This document shows, in pieces, positions 7,717-16,805 of a DNA stretch of 64,000 nt. The position numbers and the translations under genes are program-made. The stretch covers positions 1 through 64,000 of the forward strand of contig CAZASG010000017.1 in NCBI GenBank assembly GCA_964487745.1. Direction: 5' to 3'. The notes under the pieces were generated by a model, which saw only the letters and a program-made list of their open reading frames with translations, did not search any database and was not told the origin of the DNA. The stretch is from Desulfolinea sp964487745. Lineage in GTDB: Bacteria; Chloroflexota; Anaerolineae; Anaerolineales; Villigracilaceae. Positions within the stretch are counted from its first letter, which is position 1. Every line of letters starts with the position of its first letter.

Positions 7717-8268
7717 TTAGTCAGTAAAGAGGGGGATATGTCCCAAAGAAACGATATCCGACCATTTAGCGCGGTCGCCCTCAGTGAGGATGGCTGCTTC
7801 CGCCGCAACAATTGCTTCGGCTTTGTCCATCAGCATCCGCATCCCTTGCAGGGTGGAGCCTGTGCTGATGACATCATCCAGTAAGATGACTTTTTTGCCT
7901 TTTAGCAGCATCTGGTCTTTTTCGTCGAGGATCAATATTTGAGGTTTACCTGTGGTTATGGAAAGGGTTTCAACCTTTAGAGCTTCACCCATATAAGGTT
8001 TATAGGATTTCCGCAAGACCGCATAAGGTTTCTTGGTAACTGCAGAAAGTGCATGCGCCAGCGGGATTGATTTTGCCTCAGCAGTGATAAGAACGTCATA
8101 ATCCTTTGATGCAAGCTCAGCGCCAAGGGCTTTCGCACAGGCTTCTACTAGTTCTGTATCACCAAGAATATTGAGAATGGCAATATTCAGACCGGGTTTG
8201 ATCTCAAAAAGGGGTAATTCTCGTTTTAGCCCAGCGATCTCGATAGGATGTGCATTATTAGAAGGCAT
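7717..8268 (-). CDS. Adenine-type phosphoribosyltransferase
   Basis: A 183-residue type I phosphoribosyltransferase, a cytosolic enzyme that joins a purine base to PRPP. The PRPP-binding loop VILLDDVISTGST lies at about 125-137 and the preceding VLRKSYKPYMGE flexible loop at about 83-94. The ITAEAKSIPLAHALS segment resembles the Apt-type region (TAEARG). The length matches adenine phosphoribosyltransferase, but identity is only moderate, so base specificity (adenine, xanthine or guanine) is unproved. It is monocistronic and shares its terminator with the opposite gene. Confidence 0.8.
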   Translation of the reverse strand: MPSNNAHPIEIAGLKRELPLFEIKPGLNIAILNILGDTELVEACAKALGAELASKDYDVLITAEAKSIPLAHALSAVTKKPYAVLRKSYKPYMGEALKVETLSITTGKPQILILDEKDQMLLKGKKVILLDDVISTGSTLQGMRMLMDKAEAIVAAEAAILTEGDRAKWSDIVSLGHIPLFTD

Positions 8269-8713
8269 ATTCTTCTTCTCCAGAAAGTTTAACGCGGCTA
8301 GTTTATCATAGAATTATCGCTTTGCGCCCTTTTGAAGAGTAGGAAAAAGGTATATATTTGAGAAAATCTTGGGGAAAATAGCTTTTCTCACGGGAAAAGA
8401 ATGGGAAAAACGATTGTTTTGAAAGAAAGTTCATAAATTTATGCTTTTTTTCTTTCTTTGTTCACGTTTTGTGGACGCTTGCTGCTTATTATTGAGGCAA
8501 ATATACAAACTATCGGGACGAAGTGGCACCGAGGGAAGCTACGTCATCAAAAATCGGCAGTCCATCAGGGAGAGAGATTGCCGATTTTTGATTCCTTTCA
8601 TTTAAGCAAATCCTTAGAAAATCTATATAAAATTATATTGACGAAAAGATTTCAGCTTGATAAAGTACGCTTTACTTATATTTATGTAGATTTCTCAACG
8701 AAAAGGTTTGTGA
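8269..8713. other. Long AT-rich intergenic region with a candidate structured leader
   Basis: This is a 445-base gap between divergent genes. No gene here is convincing: a 92-codon frame (8458-8736) is AT-rich with no recognisable protein features and overlaps the next gene. Two stacked structures exist. The first is an imperfect hairpin at about 8516-8544 (GACG, GTGGC / GCTAC, GTC). The second is a terminator-like stem at 8550-8588 (AAAATCGGCA / TGCCGATTTT). Together they look like a small RNA or a 5' leader that could attenuate the HTH regulator gene. Confidence 0.4.
8550..8588 (+). terminator. Terminator-like stem-loop in the leader of the HTH gene
   Basis: 10-bp arms AAAATCGGCA and TGCCGATTTT around a purine-rich loop of about 19 bases, followed by T-rich TTGATTCCTTT. 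It lies 125 bases upstream of the HTH regulator start. Confidence 0.55.
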
Positions 8714-9349
8714 ATGAGCAAAAAAAACGGAAATGATTGGCTTAGTCTGAGTGATGTTGCTGAAAAACTTGGTGTGCATCCGAGCACAGTGCGGGCCTGG
8801 TCTGATCAGGGTGTATTACCGGTATACCGCACCCAAGGTGGACATCGGCGCTATTTGCTGGATGAGATCAACTTATGGGTGAAGACTTCACGTCAGCAAA
8901 AAGGAGTTGAGCCAGAAAGCGCCTTGCGGCACGTTCTCAATCGCATTCGTTTTCAAATTGGTGAAAATCGTCTTGCATCTGAAGCATGGTATCAGAAGCT
9001 GGATGATAATGCACGTCTCCAATACAGAATGAGCAGCAAGAACCTCATGCAGAGCCTGGCGAGTTATCTCAGTGCTGAAGGGGAAGATGCGATTGCTGAA
9101 GCCCGTTCGCTGGGATACGAATATGCCTCGCGTGGACGCAGATATGATCTTAGCATTGTTGAAGCAACGCGCGCTTTTCTCTTTTTCAGGAATCTGCTTA
9201 TTGAAGCCATGACGGCAGTCTATCTTGATTCGCGTGTTTCTGACATCGAAGCCTGGGGAGAGATGCTCTCCCGTTTGCATGCTTTCACCGATCAGACCAT
9301 GCTATCGCTCATGGAAACCTACGAAGCCTTTGAAGCAAATAACCGCTAA
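8714..9349 (+). CDS. MerR-type helix-turn-helix regulator with an RsbRD-like domain
   Basis: A 211-residue protein. Residues about 6-55 form an excisionase/MerR-type winged helix-turn-helix (SLSDVAEKLGVHPSTVRAWSDQG, then YRTQGGHRRYL), which binds DNA. Residues about 75-205 are helical and resemble the N-terminal domain of RsbR-type stressosome and PucR-like proteins (SLGYEYASRGRRYDLSIVEATRAFLFFR), a possible sensory or globin-like module. I infer a transcription factor with a C-terminal ligand or partner domain. A weak AAAGG precedes the ATG. The neighbouring short membrane-protein genes at 9351 and 9550 are likely co-transcribed targets. Confidence 0.8.
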   Translation: MSKKNGNDWLSLSDVAEKLGVHPSTVRAWSDQGVLPVYRTQGGHRRYLLDEINLWVKTSRQQKGVEPESALRHVLNRIRFQIGENRLASEAWYQKLDDNARLQYRMSSKNLMQSLASYLSAEGEDAIAEARSLGYEYASRGRRYDLSIVEATRAFLFFRNLLIEAMTAVYLDSRVSDIEAWGEMLSRLHAFTDQTMLSLMETYEAFEANNR

Positions 9350-9350
9350 A

Positions 9351-9497
9351 ATGACGGATTCTGAAAAGAAAATGCCCGACCGTCAATATCCGCCTGTCTA
9401 CGAGAAGGTAGTTCCTGTTGTGCTAACAGTTTTAGCCGTTGTCGTTGTAGGGGTATTGATCGTTGCATTTGGCGTTGCCTTGGGGCTTGTTGCCTAA
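9351..9497 (+). CDS. Small single-span membrane protein
   Basis: A 48-residue protein starting one base after the stop of the HTH regulator. A soluble charged N-terminus (about 1-19) is followed by one long hydrophobic helix (about 20-46), rich in valine and ending at GLVA. Translation probably depends on coupling to the upstream gene, because no ribosome binding site other than the end of that gene is seen. A longer in-frame start at 9225 lies inside the HTH coding region and is less likely. Function unknown. Confidence 0.6.
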   Translation: MTDSEKKMPDRQYPPVYEKVVPVVLTVLAVVVVGVLIVAFGVALGLVA

Positions 9498-9499
9498 GA

Positions 9500-9533
9500 A
9501 ATTTCCAGTAGCGTTTGCGCCGCTGGAAATTTT
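9500..9533 (+). terminator. Terminator-like hairpin after the small membrane protein
   Basis: AAATTTCCAG and CTGGAAATTT arms with an inner GCG/CGC pair, followed by T-rich sequence. It lies between the 48-residue gene and the next gene and may reduce read-through. Confidence 0.7.
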
Positions 9534-9549
9534 TATTTAAGGAGTTATT

Positions 9550-10266
9550 GTGTTAAATACCGTTATACCGCTTTTATCAAGTATTGTTAGCTTTGTTTTT
9601 GCATTTTTTGTGCTCAAACGTTATTTTGAGCGAAGACGAGCCCATCTTCTTTTGTGGGGGATTGGTACCATCTTTTACGGGATCGGTGGCTTCTGTGAAT
9701 TTTACTATGGGGCATTCGGGTGGAATGCATTTGTTTTTCGAGCATGGTATCTCTTTGGCGCGATCCTCGTTGCTGCCTGGCTTGGGCAGGGAACGGTCTA
9801 TTTGCTTGCAAACCGCAAATGGGCAAATACATTCATGATCATTTTGGGGCTTGGCTCCCTTTATGCTTTTTATAAGGTTGCTGCAGCACAATTAGACCCA
9901 ACCCTGATGATCGGAGAAGGACATACTGGTGCAGAGTTAAGTGGTCATGCGATCATCACCGATGGTGTTCGTAGCTTGACACCATTCTTCAATATCTATG
10001 GCACCCTGATGTTGGTTGGCGGGGCTGCCTACTCAGCCTGGATATTCTGGCGTAAACGCGTTTTGCTCCATCGCACAATTGGTAATATCTTGATCGCAAC
10101 TGGTGCACTTTTGCCAGCCTTCGGTGGTATTTTCAGCCGATTGCAGTTCCCCGGTGCGCTTTATATGGGTGAGTTCCTCGGCGTGATCCTGCTCTTTTGG
10201 GGGTTCCAGCGAGCGACAACGCCAATGGCAGAGAAGACGCCCGAAGTCGAAGTGGCTACAGCCTAA
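9550..10266 (+). CDS. Multi-pass membrane protein of unknown function
   Basis: A 238-residue protein with about seven hydrophobic helices (about 5-22, 33-52, 63-84, 92-110, 143-163, 174-196, 203-222) and a soluble acidic tail. A longer polar loop lies between helices 4 and 5 (about 113-140). The start is GTG 9550, supported by AAGGAG 5 bases upstream. The seven-span layout is shared by several sensor-input and carotenoid-related membrane families, but no diagnostic motif is seen and I do not assign a function. It is flanked by terminators on both sides, so it is probably its own transcript. Confidence 0.65.
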   Translation: MLNTVIPLLSSIVSFVFAFFVLKRYFERRRAHLLLWGIGTIFYGIGGFCEFYYGAFGWNAFVFRAWYLFGAILVAAWLGQGTVYLLANRKWANTFMIILGLGSLYAFYKVAAAQLDPTLMIGEGHTGAELSGHAIITDGVRSLTPFFNIYGTLMLVGGAAYSAWIFWRKRVLLHRTIGNILIATGALLPAFGGIFSRLQFPGALYMGEFLGVILLFWGFQRATTPMAEKTPEVEVATA

Positions 10267-10273
10267 AACTGAG

Positions 10274-10303
10274 AACCTCGCTCAGATTGAGCGGGGTTTT
10301 TCT
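10274..10303 (+). terminator. Intrinsic terminator
   Basis: 10-bp stem AACCTCGCTC / GAGCGGGGTT with one G-T pair and an AGATT loop, followed by TTTTTC, just after the membrane protein stop. Confidence 0.85.
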
Positions 10304-10311
10304 GTTAAAGG

Positions 10312-10317
10312 TATAAT
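10312..10317 (+). promoter_or_regulatory. -10 element of the holA operon
   Basis: Consensus TATAAT 28 bases before the start codon at 10345 and directly after the preceding terminator. GGAG follows in the leader. Confidence 0.55.
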
Positions 10318-10344
10318 CAGCGCATCTCAACTCTGGAGCAAAAC

Positions 10345-10839
10345 ATGCCCATTCTCAATCTGCCTCTTATTCTTGAAACGCGTCGTAATCATGCCCTTGA
10401 ACACGCCACGCTGAAAATTCTCGCACCAAAATATCCATCCCGCCCGATGGGTGGACACTCAAACCCAACCGGATTTGTCATCATAGGGGATGTGGACACG
10501 GACGACTTGCATGACGCCGCGCAGGAAGCACTCGAGCGTTTACGCGCCGGGGAGAGTGATCTTGCCATCCATCCCGGCTGCGGGACGAATTACGCCACCT
10601 CGGGCTTGCTGGCTGGGTCACTGGCATGGATCGGGCTCTCAGGCAGCGGGAAGTGGCAGAAGAAACTTTGGCGGATTCCCTTTATTGTGCCTTTGGCGGT
10701 ACTCGCCTGGGCACTGAGCAAACCGCTTGGTCCCGCCTTGCAAGCCAGGGTCACGACCGAAGCGCGGATGGGGGCAATGGAAATTCTCTCGGTCGAGATG
10801 CTGCGTCCCGGGCTGCATCGCATCCGCACGCGTTCGTAA
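10345..10839 (+). CDS. DUF6391-like membrane-anchored protein
   Basis: A 164-residue protein. The N-terminal 90 residues are soluble and contain RRNHALEHATLKIL (about 13-26), GGHSNPTGFVIIGDV (about 37-51) and the conserved HPGCGTNYATSGLLAG (about 77-92). A hydrophobic pair of segments follows (about 83-97 and 110-128). The histidine/glutamate pattern is typical of the uncharacterised DUF6391 group, which I recall from Chloroflexi and cyanobacteria. The closely spaced histidines suggest metal binding, but that is inference. It ends 3 bases before holA and is presumably in one operon with it. Confidence 0.6.
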   Translation: MPILNLPLILETRRNHALEHATLKILAPKYPSRPMGGHSNPTGFVIIGDVDTDDLHDAAQEALERLRAGESDLAIHPGCGTNYATSGLLAGSLAWIGLSGSGKWQKKLWRIPFIVPLAVLAWALSKPLGPALQARVTTEARMGAMEILSVEMLRPGLHRIRTRS

Positions 10840-10842
10840 ATT

Positions 10843-11817
10843 ATGTCCCAGAACACTTTGCGCATCCTTTATATCTATGGCACCGATGAGTTTGCCATTG
10901 CGCGTCGCCTGCAAAAATTGCAGCAGCGTGTGGATAAGGATAGGATGAATACCTCCCGCCTTGAAGCGCGTTCGGCGAGCAGGGATGAGCTGAATATGGC
11001 GGTGAATGCTATGCCATTTTTGGCGGAGCGGCGACTGGTGATCCTTGAAAAGCCCTCGGTGCGCTATACCAAGCCAAAGGAGCGTAAGGAATTTTTGAGC
11101 TTTCTGGAGAGCGTGCCGCCCAGTACCGTTTTGGCACTTTATGAAGAAGTGGACGAGAAAAAAGCCACCAAGCATTGGCTGGTGAAATGGGCAATGTCGG
11201 CAAAGGAAATCGCGCGCGCTGAAGCCTTTATGCTGCCCAAAGCCTGGCAAACGGGCGACTGGATCGCGCGCATCCAGAAGGAAGCTAAATCGCAAGGGGG
11301 CGAGATCGAAAGCCGCGCCGCCGCGCGCCTTGCCGAGATGGTCGGACAGAATACGCGCCAGGGCGCGCAGGAGATCACCAAATTACTGACTTACGTCAAT
11401 TTCGAGCGCGCTATTACGCTCGAAGATGTGGAGCTTTTGAGCGTATCCACTGCGCAGGGCGATATTTTTGCCCTCGTTGATGCCCTCGGCAACGGGCAGG
11501 GCAAAGCGGCCCAAGCCATGCTGCACCGCCTGCTCGACGAGCAGGATGCCTTCTTGATCTTCGGCATGGTCGTGCGCCAATTTCGGCTTTTACTTTTGGC
11601 GCGAGAAGTTATTGAAGAGGGGGGCAACGTGCAAAGTGCCCTCAAGCAGCACCCTTTTGTTGCAAAAAAACTAACAGCCCAGGCACGTCATTTTTCACTT
11701 GCGGCCCTTGAGGCGATCTACAAACGTTTGCTCAAAATTGATGAGGATGCTAAAACAAGCCAGGTTTCATTGGATTTGGCGCTGGATATTTTTGTGATGG
11801 AATTAGCAGGAGCGTAG
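10843..11817 (+). CDS. holA: DNA polymerase III subunit delta
   Basis: A 324-residue AAA+-like clamp-loader subunit that opens the beta sliding clamp. The N-terminal RecA-like domain starts RILYIYGTDEFAIARRL and contains NAMPFLAERRLVILEKP (about 52-68), the beta-clamp-facing region. The C-terminal collar helices contain DIFALVDALGNGQGKAAQAMLHRLL (about 205-229) and FLIFGMVVRQFRLLLL (about 236-251), which are family hallmarks. The length is close to that of bacterial HolA. It overlaps no other gene and is second in the operon after the DUF6391-like gene. Confidence 0.93.
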   Translation: MSQNTLRILYIYGTDEFAIARRLQKLQQRVDKDRMNTSRLEARSASRDELNMAVNAMPFLAERRLVILEKPSVRYTKPKERKEFLSFLESVPPSTVLALYEEVDEKKATKHWLVKWAMSAKEIARAEAFMLPKAWQTGDWIARIQKEAKSQGGEIESRAAARLAEMVGQNTRQGAQEITKLLTYVNFERAITLEDVELLSVSTAQGDIFALVDALGNGQGKAAQAMLHRLLDEQDAFLIFGMVVRQFRLLLLAREVIEEGGNVQSALKQHPFVAKKLTAQARHFSLAALEAIYKRLLKIDEDAKTSQVSLDLALDIFVMELAGA

Positions 11818-11877
11818 AGGGCTTCAATGATAATTATGCGGATGTCACCCTGCCCCTAAACATCTTCCCCTATTGAC

Positions 11878-14160
11878 TTAATCTATCGTGGGGGCTTGAT
11901 CCTCACCCTCCCAAGGAACAACGCGATTACGCCCCTGTTCTTTTGCAACATAAAGTGCTTTATCTGCGCATAAAAGAATTTCATCGAGATCAAAACAGGA
12001 TGTGGTATTCAAGCTGGCAACCCCAAAACTCAGTGTGATAGAAATTCGAGCCCCGTTAATGGGAATATCAAGTTCCGCGATATTTTTACGTATCCGTTCA
12101 GCTGTAAATACTGCTTGTTCCTGGGGGGTTTCGGGAAGCAAGATGACAAATTCCTCGCCGCCATAACGTGCAAAAATATCATTCTCTCGCAGATTTTTGC
12201 TGCATTCCTCACAGATCATACACAAAACGTCATCTCCCTTACCATGTCCATAGGTGTCGTTGACTTTTTTAAAGCGATCTATATCAAAGATGATGACTGA
12301 AAGCGGGTGTTGGTAACGTTTGGCGCGTTCTATTTCTTGTAATGCGATCTCAAAAAAATAACGTCGATTGTAAATACCCGTAAGAGAATCTGTCATTGCA
12401 TATTGTCGAAGTTTTTCCTCTGTTTCAACACGCTGGCTAATATCGATCAAGGTGGCCAGGATCCCGGAAAATTGACCATGTTGATATAGAGATCGAGCAC
12501 TGATAATAACAGGAACGCGTCGCCTATCCTTTGTAAGCACTTCTGATTCATAATACCGTAGTTTCTTTGTAGAAACTTCCCTTTGTATTTCCTGATGCCG
12601 ATCTTCAGGAAAAATTTTTGTCCAATGGAGACCGACCAAGTCTTTTTCTGTATAGCCCAAAAGTTTTTCCGCAGCAGGGTTAGCAAAGATGAAATTGCCG
12701 TCCTTGTCTTCAAATATGATCGCTTCGCCAATAGTAAGAATGATATTCTCATTGAACTCTTTGAGATGAGCCATAGCTTCATATAATTGTGAGTTCCGGA
12801 TCACAATTGCCAGGTTATTGGTGAGGATAGTGAGTAAACGGAGATCTTCGTTATCAAAGGCATCCAGTTCTCTGCTTTCCAAATTAAGCGCCCCTAAAAT
12901 TTTATTCCCAACCTTTAGGGGAACGCAAAGCTCTGAAAGCGCGTCATCATCACAAGCATGATAAGCCTCATGCTCGCGTACATCTCCAAGCATGATAGTT
13001 TCACCGGTTTTTGCAACAATCCCTGGGATGCCTACTCCCAACTCACGGCGGAGTAATTTCGGGCCATCTCCAAACCCGGAATATGCTCGAATCACCAGTT
13101 CATCGGTTTCTTTTTCGATAAGAAGAATAGCAATATTATCTGGCTCAATAGTCAGATTGATCGCTTCAAGAGTATGTTCTAATATTTCATCAAGATGAAC
13201 GGAGAGCGTAGCGCTTTTCATCACCTGATAAAGAATATTAAACTCTCCTGCTCTGCGTTCTAATTGTGAATTAGCTATTGCTAACTCACGTGTTCTTTCC
13301 TCGACTATAGTTTGCAGGCGTTCTTCAGCTTCTACTTGATCTGTAATATCTTCTTTCACACCAACAAAATGTGTTATTTCACCCTCTGTATTGAAGATCG
13401 GTGCTATGCTGGCTTGCTCCCAATACAAAGAACCGTCTTTTCGTTTATTGTGGAACTTTCCATGCCATTCTTTCCCCGCTGAAATAGTATCCCATAACGT
13501 TTGATAGAAAAGCTCATCTTGGTAACCGGATCTGAGAATGCTGGGATTTTTCCCGCTAACCTCTACATAATGATATCCGGTGATCTCAACAAATTTGGGA
13601 TTAACGTATTCGATTTTTCCATGTACATCGGTGATAACGATAGCATTAGCGCTCTGGTCTACTGCTCTGTATAATTTCTGAAATTCAGTGGCGACCTCTT
13701 TGTACGCAGTAATATCACGCTCATAAAAAAGCGTGCCTAAAAAAACGCCATCCTGACTTTGTAATGGATGAGCGTTTCGATGAATGGTACAGATGCTGCC
13801 GTCTTTGCGGATAATGGTTTTCTCCCCTTCATAAGGAGAGTTTCGCTTTCCGAGGTAATTTGACTCGCCTCTAACTCTTGGCAAAGTATGTGCATCCATG
13901 AATTCAGTGATGTTTTTCCCCTGTAAATCTTGAAAAAGAGTGTAGCCGTAGAGTGTGAGCATCTTTTCGTTGCATGCAACGAAATTTCCATCTTTATCGA
14001 AAATACAAATACCATCGGGGAAAAGACCAAATATTTTTTGATAATTCCCATTTTTAGTTAAGCTTCGAAGCTCTTTTGTCCATGCTTCAGAATAAAAAAA
14101 GTGCAGAGAATTGGGTTCTCCTCCAGAAAAATGTTGATCTTCTAATTTTCTTTCTTTCAT
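11878..14160 (-). CDS. PAS/GAF sensor diguanylate cyclase
   Basis: A 760-residue cytosolic signalling enzyme that makes c-di-GMP from two GTP. Domains in order: PAS (about 35-150), PAS with PAC (about 165-290, VKEDIT), a coiled linker, GAF (about 310-460), PAS (about 465-585) and GGDEF (about 590-750) with the active motif RYGGEEFVILL. An RxxD inhibitory site (REND) stands five residues before GGEEF, so product inhibition is expected. There is no membrane segment. Its ATG overlaps the stop of the upstream HD-GYP gene (ATGA), so the two opposing c-di-GMP enzymes are translationally coupled. Confidence 0.92.
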   Translation of the reverse strand: MKERKLEDQHFSGGEPNSLHFFYSEAWTKELRSLTKNGNYQKIFGLFPDGICIFDKDGNFVACNEKMLTLYGYTLFQDLQGKNITEFMDAHTLPRVRGESNYLGKRNSPYEGEKTIIRKDGSICTIHRNAHPLQSQDGVFLGTLFYERDITAYKEVATEFQKLYRAVDQSANAIVITDVHGKIEYVNPKFVEITGYHYVEVSGKNPSILRSGYQDELFYQTLWDTISAGKEWHGKFHNKRKDGSLYWEQASIAPIFNTEGEITHFVGVKEDITDQVEAEERLQTIVEERTRELAIANSQLERRAGEFNILYQVMKSATLSVHLDEILEHTLEAINLTIEPDNIAILLIEKETDELVIRAYSGFGDGPKLLRRELGVGIPGIVAKTGETIMLGDVREHEAYHACDDDALSELCVPLKVGNKILGALNLESRELDAFDNEDLRLLTILTNNLAIVIRNSQLYEAMAHLKEFNENIILTIGEAIIFEDKDGNFIFANPAAEKLLGYTEKDLVGLHWTKIFPEDRHQEIQREVSTKKLRYYESEVLTKDRRRVPVIISARSLYQHGQFSGILATLIDISQRVETEEKLRQYAMTDSLTGIYNRRYFFEIALQEIERAKRYQHPLSVIIFDIDRFKKVNDTYGHGKGDDVLCMICEECSKNLRENDIFARYGGEEFVILLPETPQEQAVFTAERIRKNIAELDIPINGARISITLSFGVASLNTTSCFDLDEILLCADKALYVAKEQGRNRVVPWEGEDQAPTID

Positions 14161-16805
14161 AGGTACCCCTTAATAATCTCCTGAAAAGCCTCTACGACAC
14201 GCGGATCAAAATGTTTGCCTTTTTCTTTTTCAATATGTTCCAAGGTTTTTTCTTTGCTCCAAGCCTCGTGATAAGGACGATGATTAATGAGCGCATCCCA
14301 AACATCGACAATAGCAAATATGCGTGCTGAAAGTGGAATGTTTTCTTTTTGCAACCCATGTGGATAGCCATCTCCATCCCATCGTTCATGGTGATATAGA
14401 ACAATATCAAGGGATGGTTTGAGATAAGCAATTTCTTTCAGCATATCGTAACCAAATTGCGGATGCTGGTGAATAATGTCCCACTCTGCTTTGCTGCAGG
14501 GGCCAGGTTTTAAAAGAATTGTATCTGAAACAGCGATCTTCCCAATATCATGTAATAAGGCGCCTCGACGAATATGCGTTAGCTCTTCTCCGTGAATGCC
14601 AAGGGCTTGAGCCAGTTCCAAAGCCAGTGCTGTAACCCGCTCTGTATGCCCTTTGGTTTCGTAATCGCGCATTTCCAGAGCACGCGCCCATCCTTCCAGA
14701 GTTGTTTCGTATGCCAATTCCAATTCTATATTGGAACGTTGCAAGGCATCCAACAGAAAATGACTATCGATGGCGATTGCTGTTTGTTGCGCCAAAGTAT
14801 CAAGAAATTCTACCCAGTTTTGATCGTGTTCTGTTTTTCTACGCTCGAAAACCTCTAGAATACCTTTTAATTCCCCTTTGACTAAAAGAGGCACCCCGTA
14901 ATAGGTTGAGAAATTTTCCTTTTTCCAACGATCGGGAATTGGTTTTCTATGCTCTGTATCATGAAGATTTTCAATACGAACCATTTTTCGTTCTAATGCA
15001 GCTTCACCCGCATAGCCGTCCCCAACGCGTAGCACTGTTCTTTTTGTTCCTCGCGGTGATCTAAACCCGTATTGATCGACACATGCGAGCGTTAATGCAT
15101 GTTCATCATATAGCAAGATATCCGCTGCATCCACAGAGAGGCTGGAAGTGATCTTTTTAAGGATTTTATTGATCATGCTTTCCAGGTCGGTGCGAGTGAT
15201 AATTGCAGTATTAATAGTATTTATGGCTGCAAGATTCGTTACCTGGCGTTGCAAATTTGATTTAGCTCGAATTTGCTCGGTAATATCTTCGAGAAGGATT
15301 TGGATGCCAATTAGAGAATCATTTACATCGCTAATAGCGGTGAGTGTATAACGAGTATCTAAGGTAACGCCCCATTTACTAGTATAAGTGGTTTCTCTTT
15401 GAATGGTTTCCCTTGTCCTAATACAGTTTTGAAAGTTCTCAGCAAACCCACTGGCGATCAAGGGTGGGAAAGTTAGTATGTCGATTTCTGCAGACGCTTC
15501 TTTGGATGGAGAACCCAGCATTTTTACGGCTGCGATATTGACTGAGATGATTTTCCCTTCCTGGTTTGCGAGGAGAATACCGATTGGTGAGTTTTCAACG
15601 AGGGAACGATAAAGCTTTTCACTCTCGCTCAGTGCAGATTGTATTTCCACGCGATTGGTGACATCACGATTACTAGCGCGGTATCCAACAAATTCACCTG
15701 TTGGCGTGGTGACCGGTTGGCAGGTGTGCTCGATCCAGATCACTTCCCCGTCTCTTCGGCGGATACGAAAGCGGATCTCTTCTGTTTCGTGTCGTTGGTC
15801 TGTTTCTGCGCCATGCTGTCGCCAGATATGCGCATCTTCAGGGTAAACCATTTTTGCTAATATATTGGGGTTCGCAAGAATACTCTCTGCAGAATAGCCA
15901 GTGATACGCTTGCTGGCAGGGGAGACATATTCCAAGCCACCGTCAGGGTTACGCCAATATTCCCAGTCGTAAGTAAAATCAGCAACGGTACGGTAGCGTA
16001 ACTCGGCTTCCCGAAGATATTTTTCAGCATCAGCACGAGTTTGTAATAGGGCGCCGATTTGTTGAAGCATGTAATATGAAAGGCTTCCTCCACCGATGCC
16101 GACGCTGAGGATGATAAAAATACTGAGAATATTTACTGTTTTTAGCGCCTTATCTCGTGTTTCGGTAATCGCTTCCATTTCTGCGTGACTCTCATAATAG
16201 ATCCGATTTGCTGTTTCACGGGAGCGTAATAAAAAGGTATCCGCCTGTTTCAGAAGTAGTGTGATCTGGTTAGCGGCAGCAAGCCTTTCTTCCGGGGTTG
16301 ATGCGTCAATCTTTTCTTCCACTGCTGCACTAAGCTTTAGGGCGATATCTTCCACATCCAGAATACGCGGTGAAAGTTCCAGTGCTTCGACAAGGTAGCC
16401 TTGATCTTCCGAACGTGCATAGTGGATGATAGTATGGATGTTTTCTACCGCCTCGAAATTAGTTGGCAACTCTTGTGTGAATGTGCCTCCTGTTTGCAAT
16501 ATTTGAATGATTGCCTGAATTTCATTTATTGAAAAGATGATTTTTTCCTGTGAAAAGGCAATATCTCGTGTATCTTGGAGGTATGCGAGTTTGTTAAACT
16601 CACTCTCCAGGAATGCTAATTCAAAGAGAATTTCTTCTCCCAGGTCTTCATGTGCCCGTTGGTTATCGAGACGCTCTTGGTATTTTGTAGAGACGAAGGT
16701 GGAGAGATATGATGTAAGCGTGATGATGATTAAGGCTACCAGAAAGACGACGGAGAGGATAACTGCTCTGGCTTGAATAGGTTCACGGAGACGTTTGAAG
16801 ATCAT
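14157..16805 (-). CDS. Membrane HD-GYP cyclic-di-GMP phosphodiesterase with PAS and GAF domains
   Basis: An 882-residue sensor. A transmembrane helix (about 15-37), an extracytoplasmic helical domain of about 185 residues and a second membrane helix (about 222-246) are followed by PAS (about 265-385), PAS (about 395-515), GAF (about 545-690) and HD-GYP (about 700-882). The HD-GYP domain has the complete set: HTERV, LLHDIGK, HHERWDGDGYP, IVDVWDAL and RPY, so it should degrade c-di-GMP. The periplasmic helices resemble a four-helix ligand-input domain. It overlaps the binding-lipoprotein gene upstream and the GGDEF gene downstream by ATGA in each case. Confidence 0.92.
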   Translation of the reverse strand: MIFKRLREPIQARAVILSVVFLVALIIITLTSYLSTFVSTKYQERLDNQRAHEDLGEEILFELAFLESEFNKLAYLQDTRDIAFSQEKIIFSINEIQAIIQILQTGGTFTQELPTNFEAVENIHTIIHYARSEDQGYLVEALELSPRILDVEDIALKLSAAVEEKIDASTPEERLAAANQITLLLKQADTFLLRSRETANRIYYESHAEMEAITETRDKALKTVNILSIFIILSVGIGGGSLSYYMLQQIGALLQTRADAEKYLREAELRYRTVADFTYDWEYWRNPDGGLEYVSPASKRITGYSAESILANPNILAKMVYPEDAHIWRQHGAETDQRHETEEIRFRIRRRDGEVIWIEHTCQPVTTPTGEFVGYRASNRDVTNRVEIQSALSESEKLYRSLVENSPIGILLANQEGKIISVNIAAVKMLGSPSKEASAEIDILTFPPLIASGFAENFQNCIRTRETIQRETTYTSKWGVTLDTRYTLTAISDVNDSLIGIQILLEDITEQIRAKSNLQRQVTNLAAINTINTAIITRTDLESMINKILKKITSSLSVDAADILLYDEHALTLACVDQYGFRSPRGTKRTVLRVGDGYAGEAALERKMVRIENLHDTEHRKPIPDRWKKENFSTYYGVPLLVKGELKGILEVFERRKTEHDQNWVEFLDTLAQQTAIAIDSHFLLDALQRSNIELELAYETTLEGWARALEMRDYETKGHTERVTALALELAQALGIHGEELTHIRRGALLHDIGKIAVSDTILLKPGPCSKAEWDIIHQHPQFGYDMLKEIAYLKPSLDIVLYHHERWDGDGYPHGLQKENIPLSARIFAIVDVWDALINHRPYHEAWSKEKTLEHIEKEKGKHFDPRVVEAFQEIIKGYL

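Noticed and set aside
8516..8544. T-box riboswitch
   Set aside because: The GTGGCACC core resembles the T-box antiterminator only in part and the downstream gene is a HTH regulator, not an aminoacyl-tRNA synthetase or amino-acid gene.
8458..8736. A 92-codon open frame upstream of the HTH regulator
   Set aside because: AT-rich with no domain, no ribosome binding site, overlaps the regulator start and covers the structured leader.
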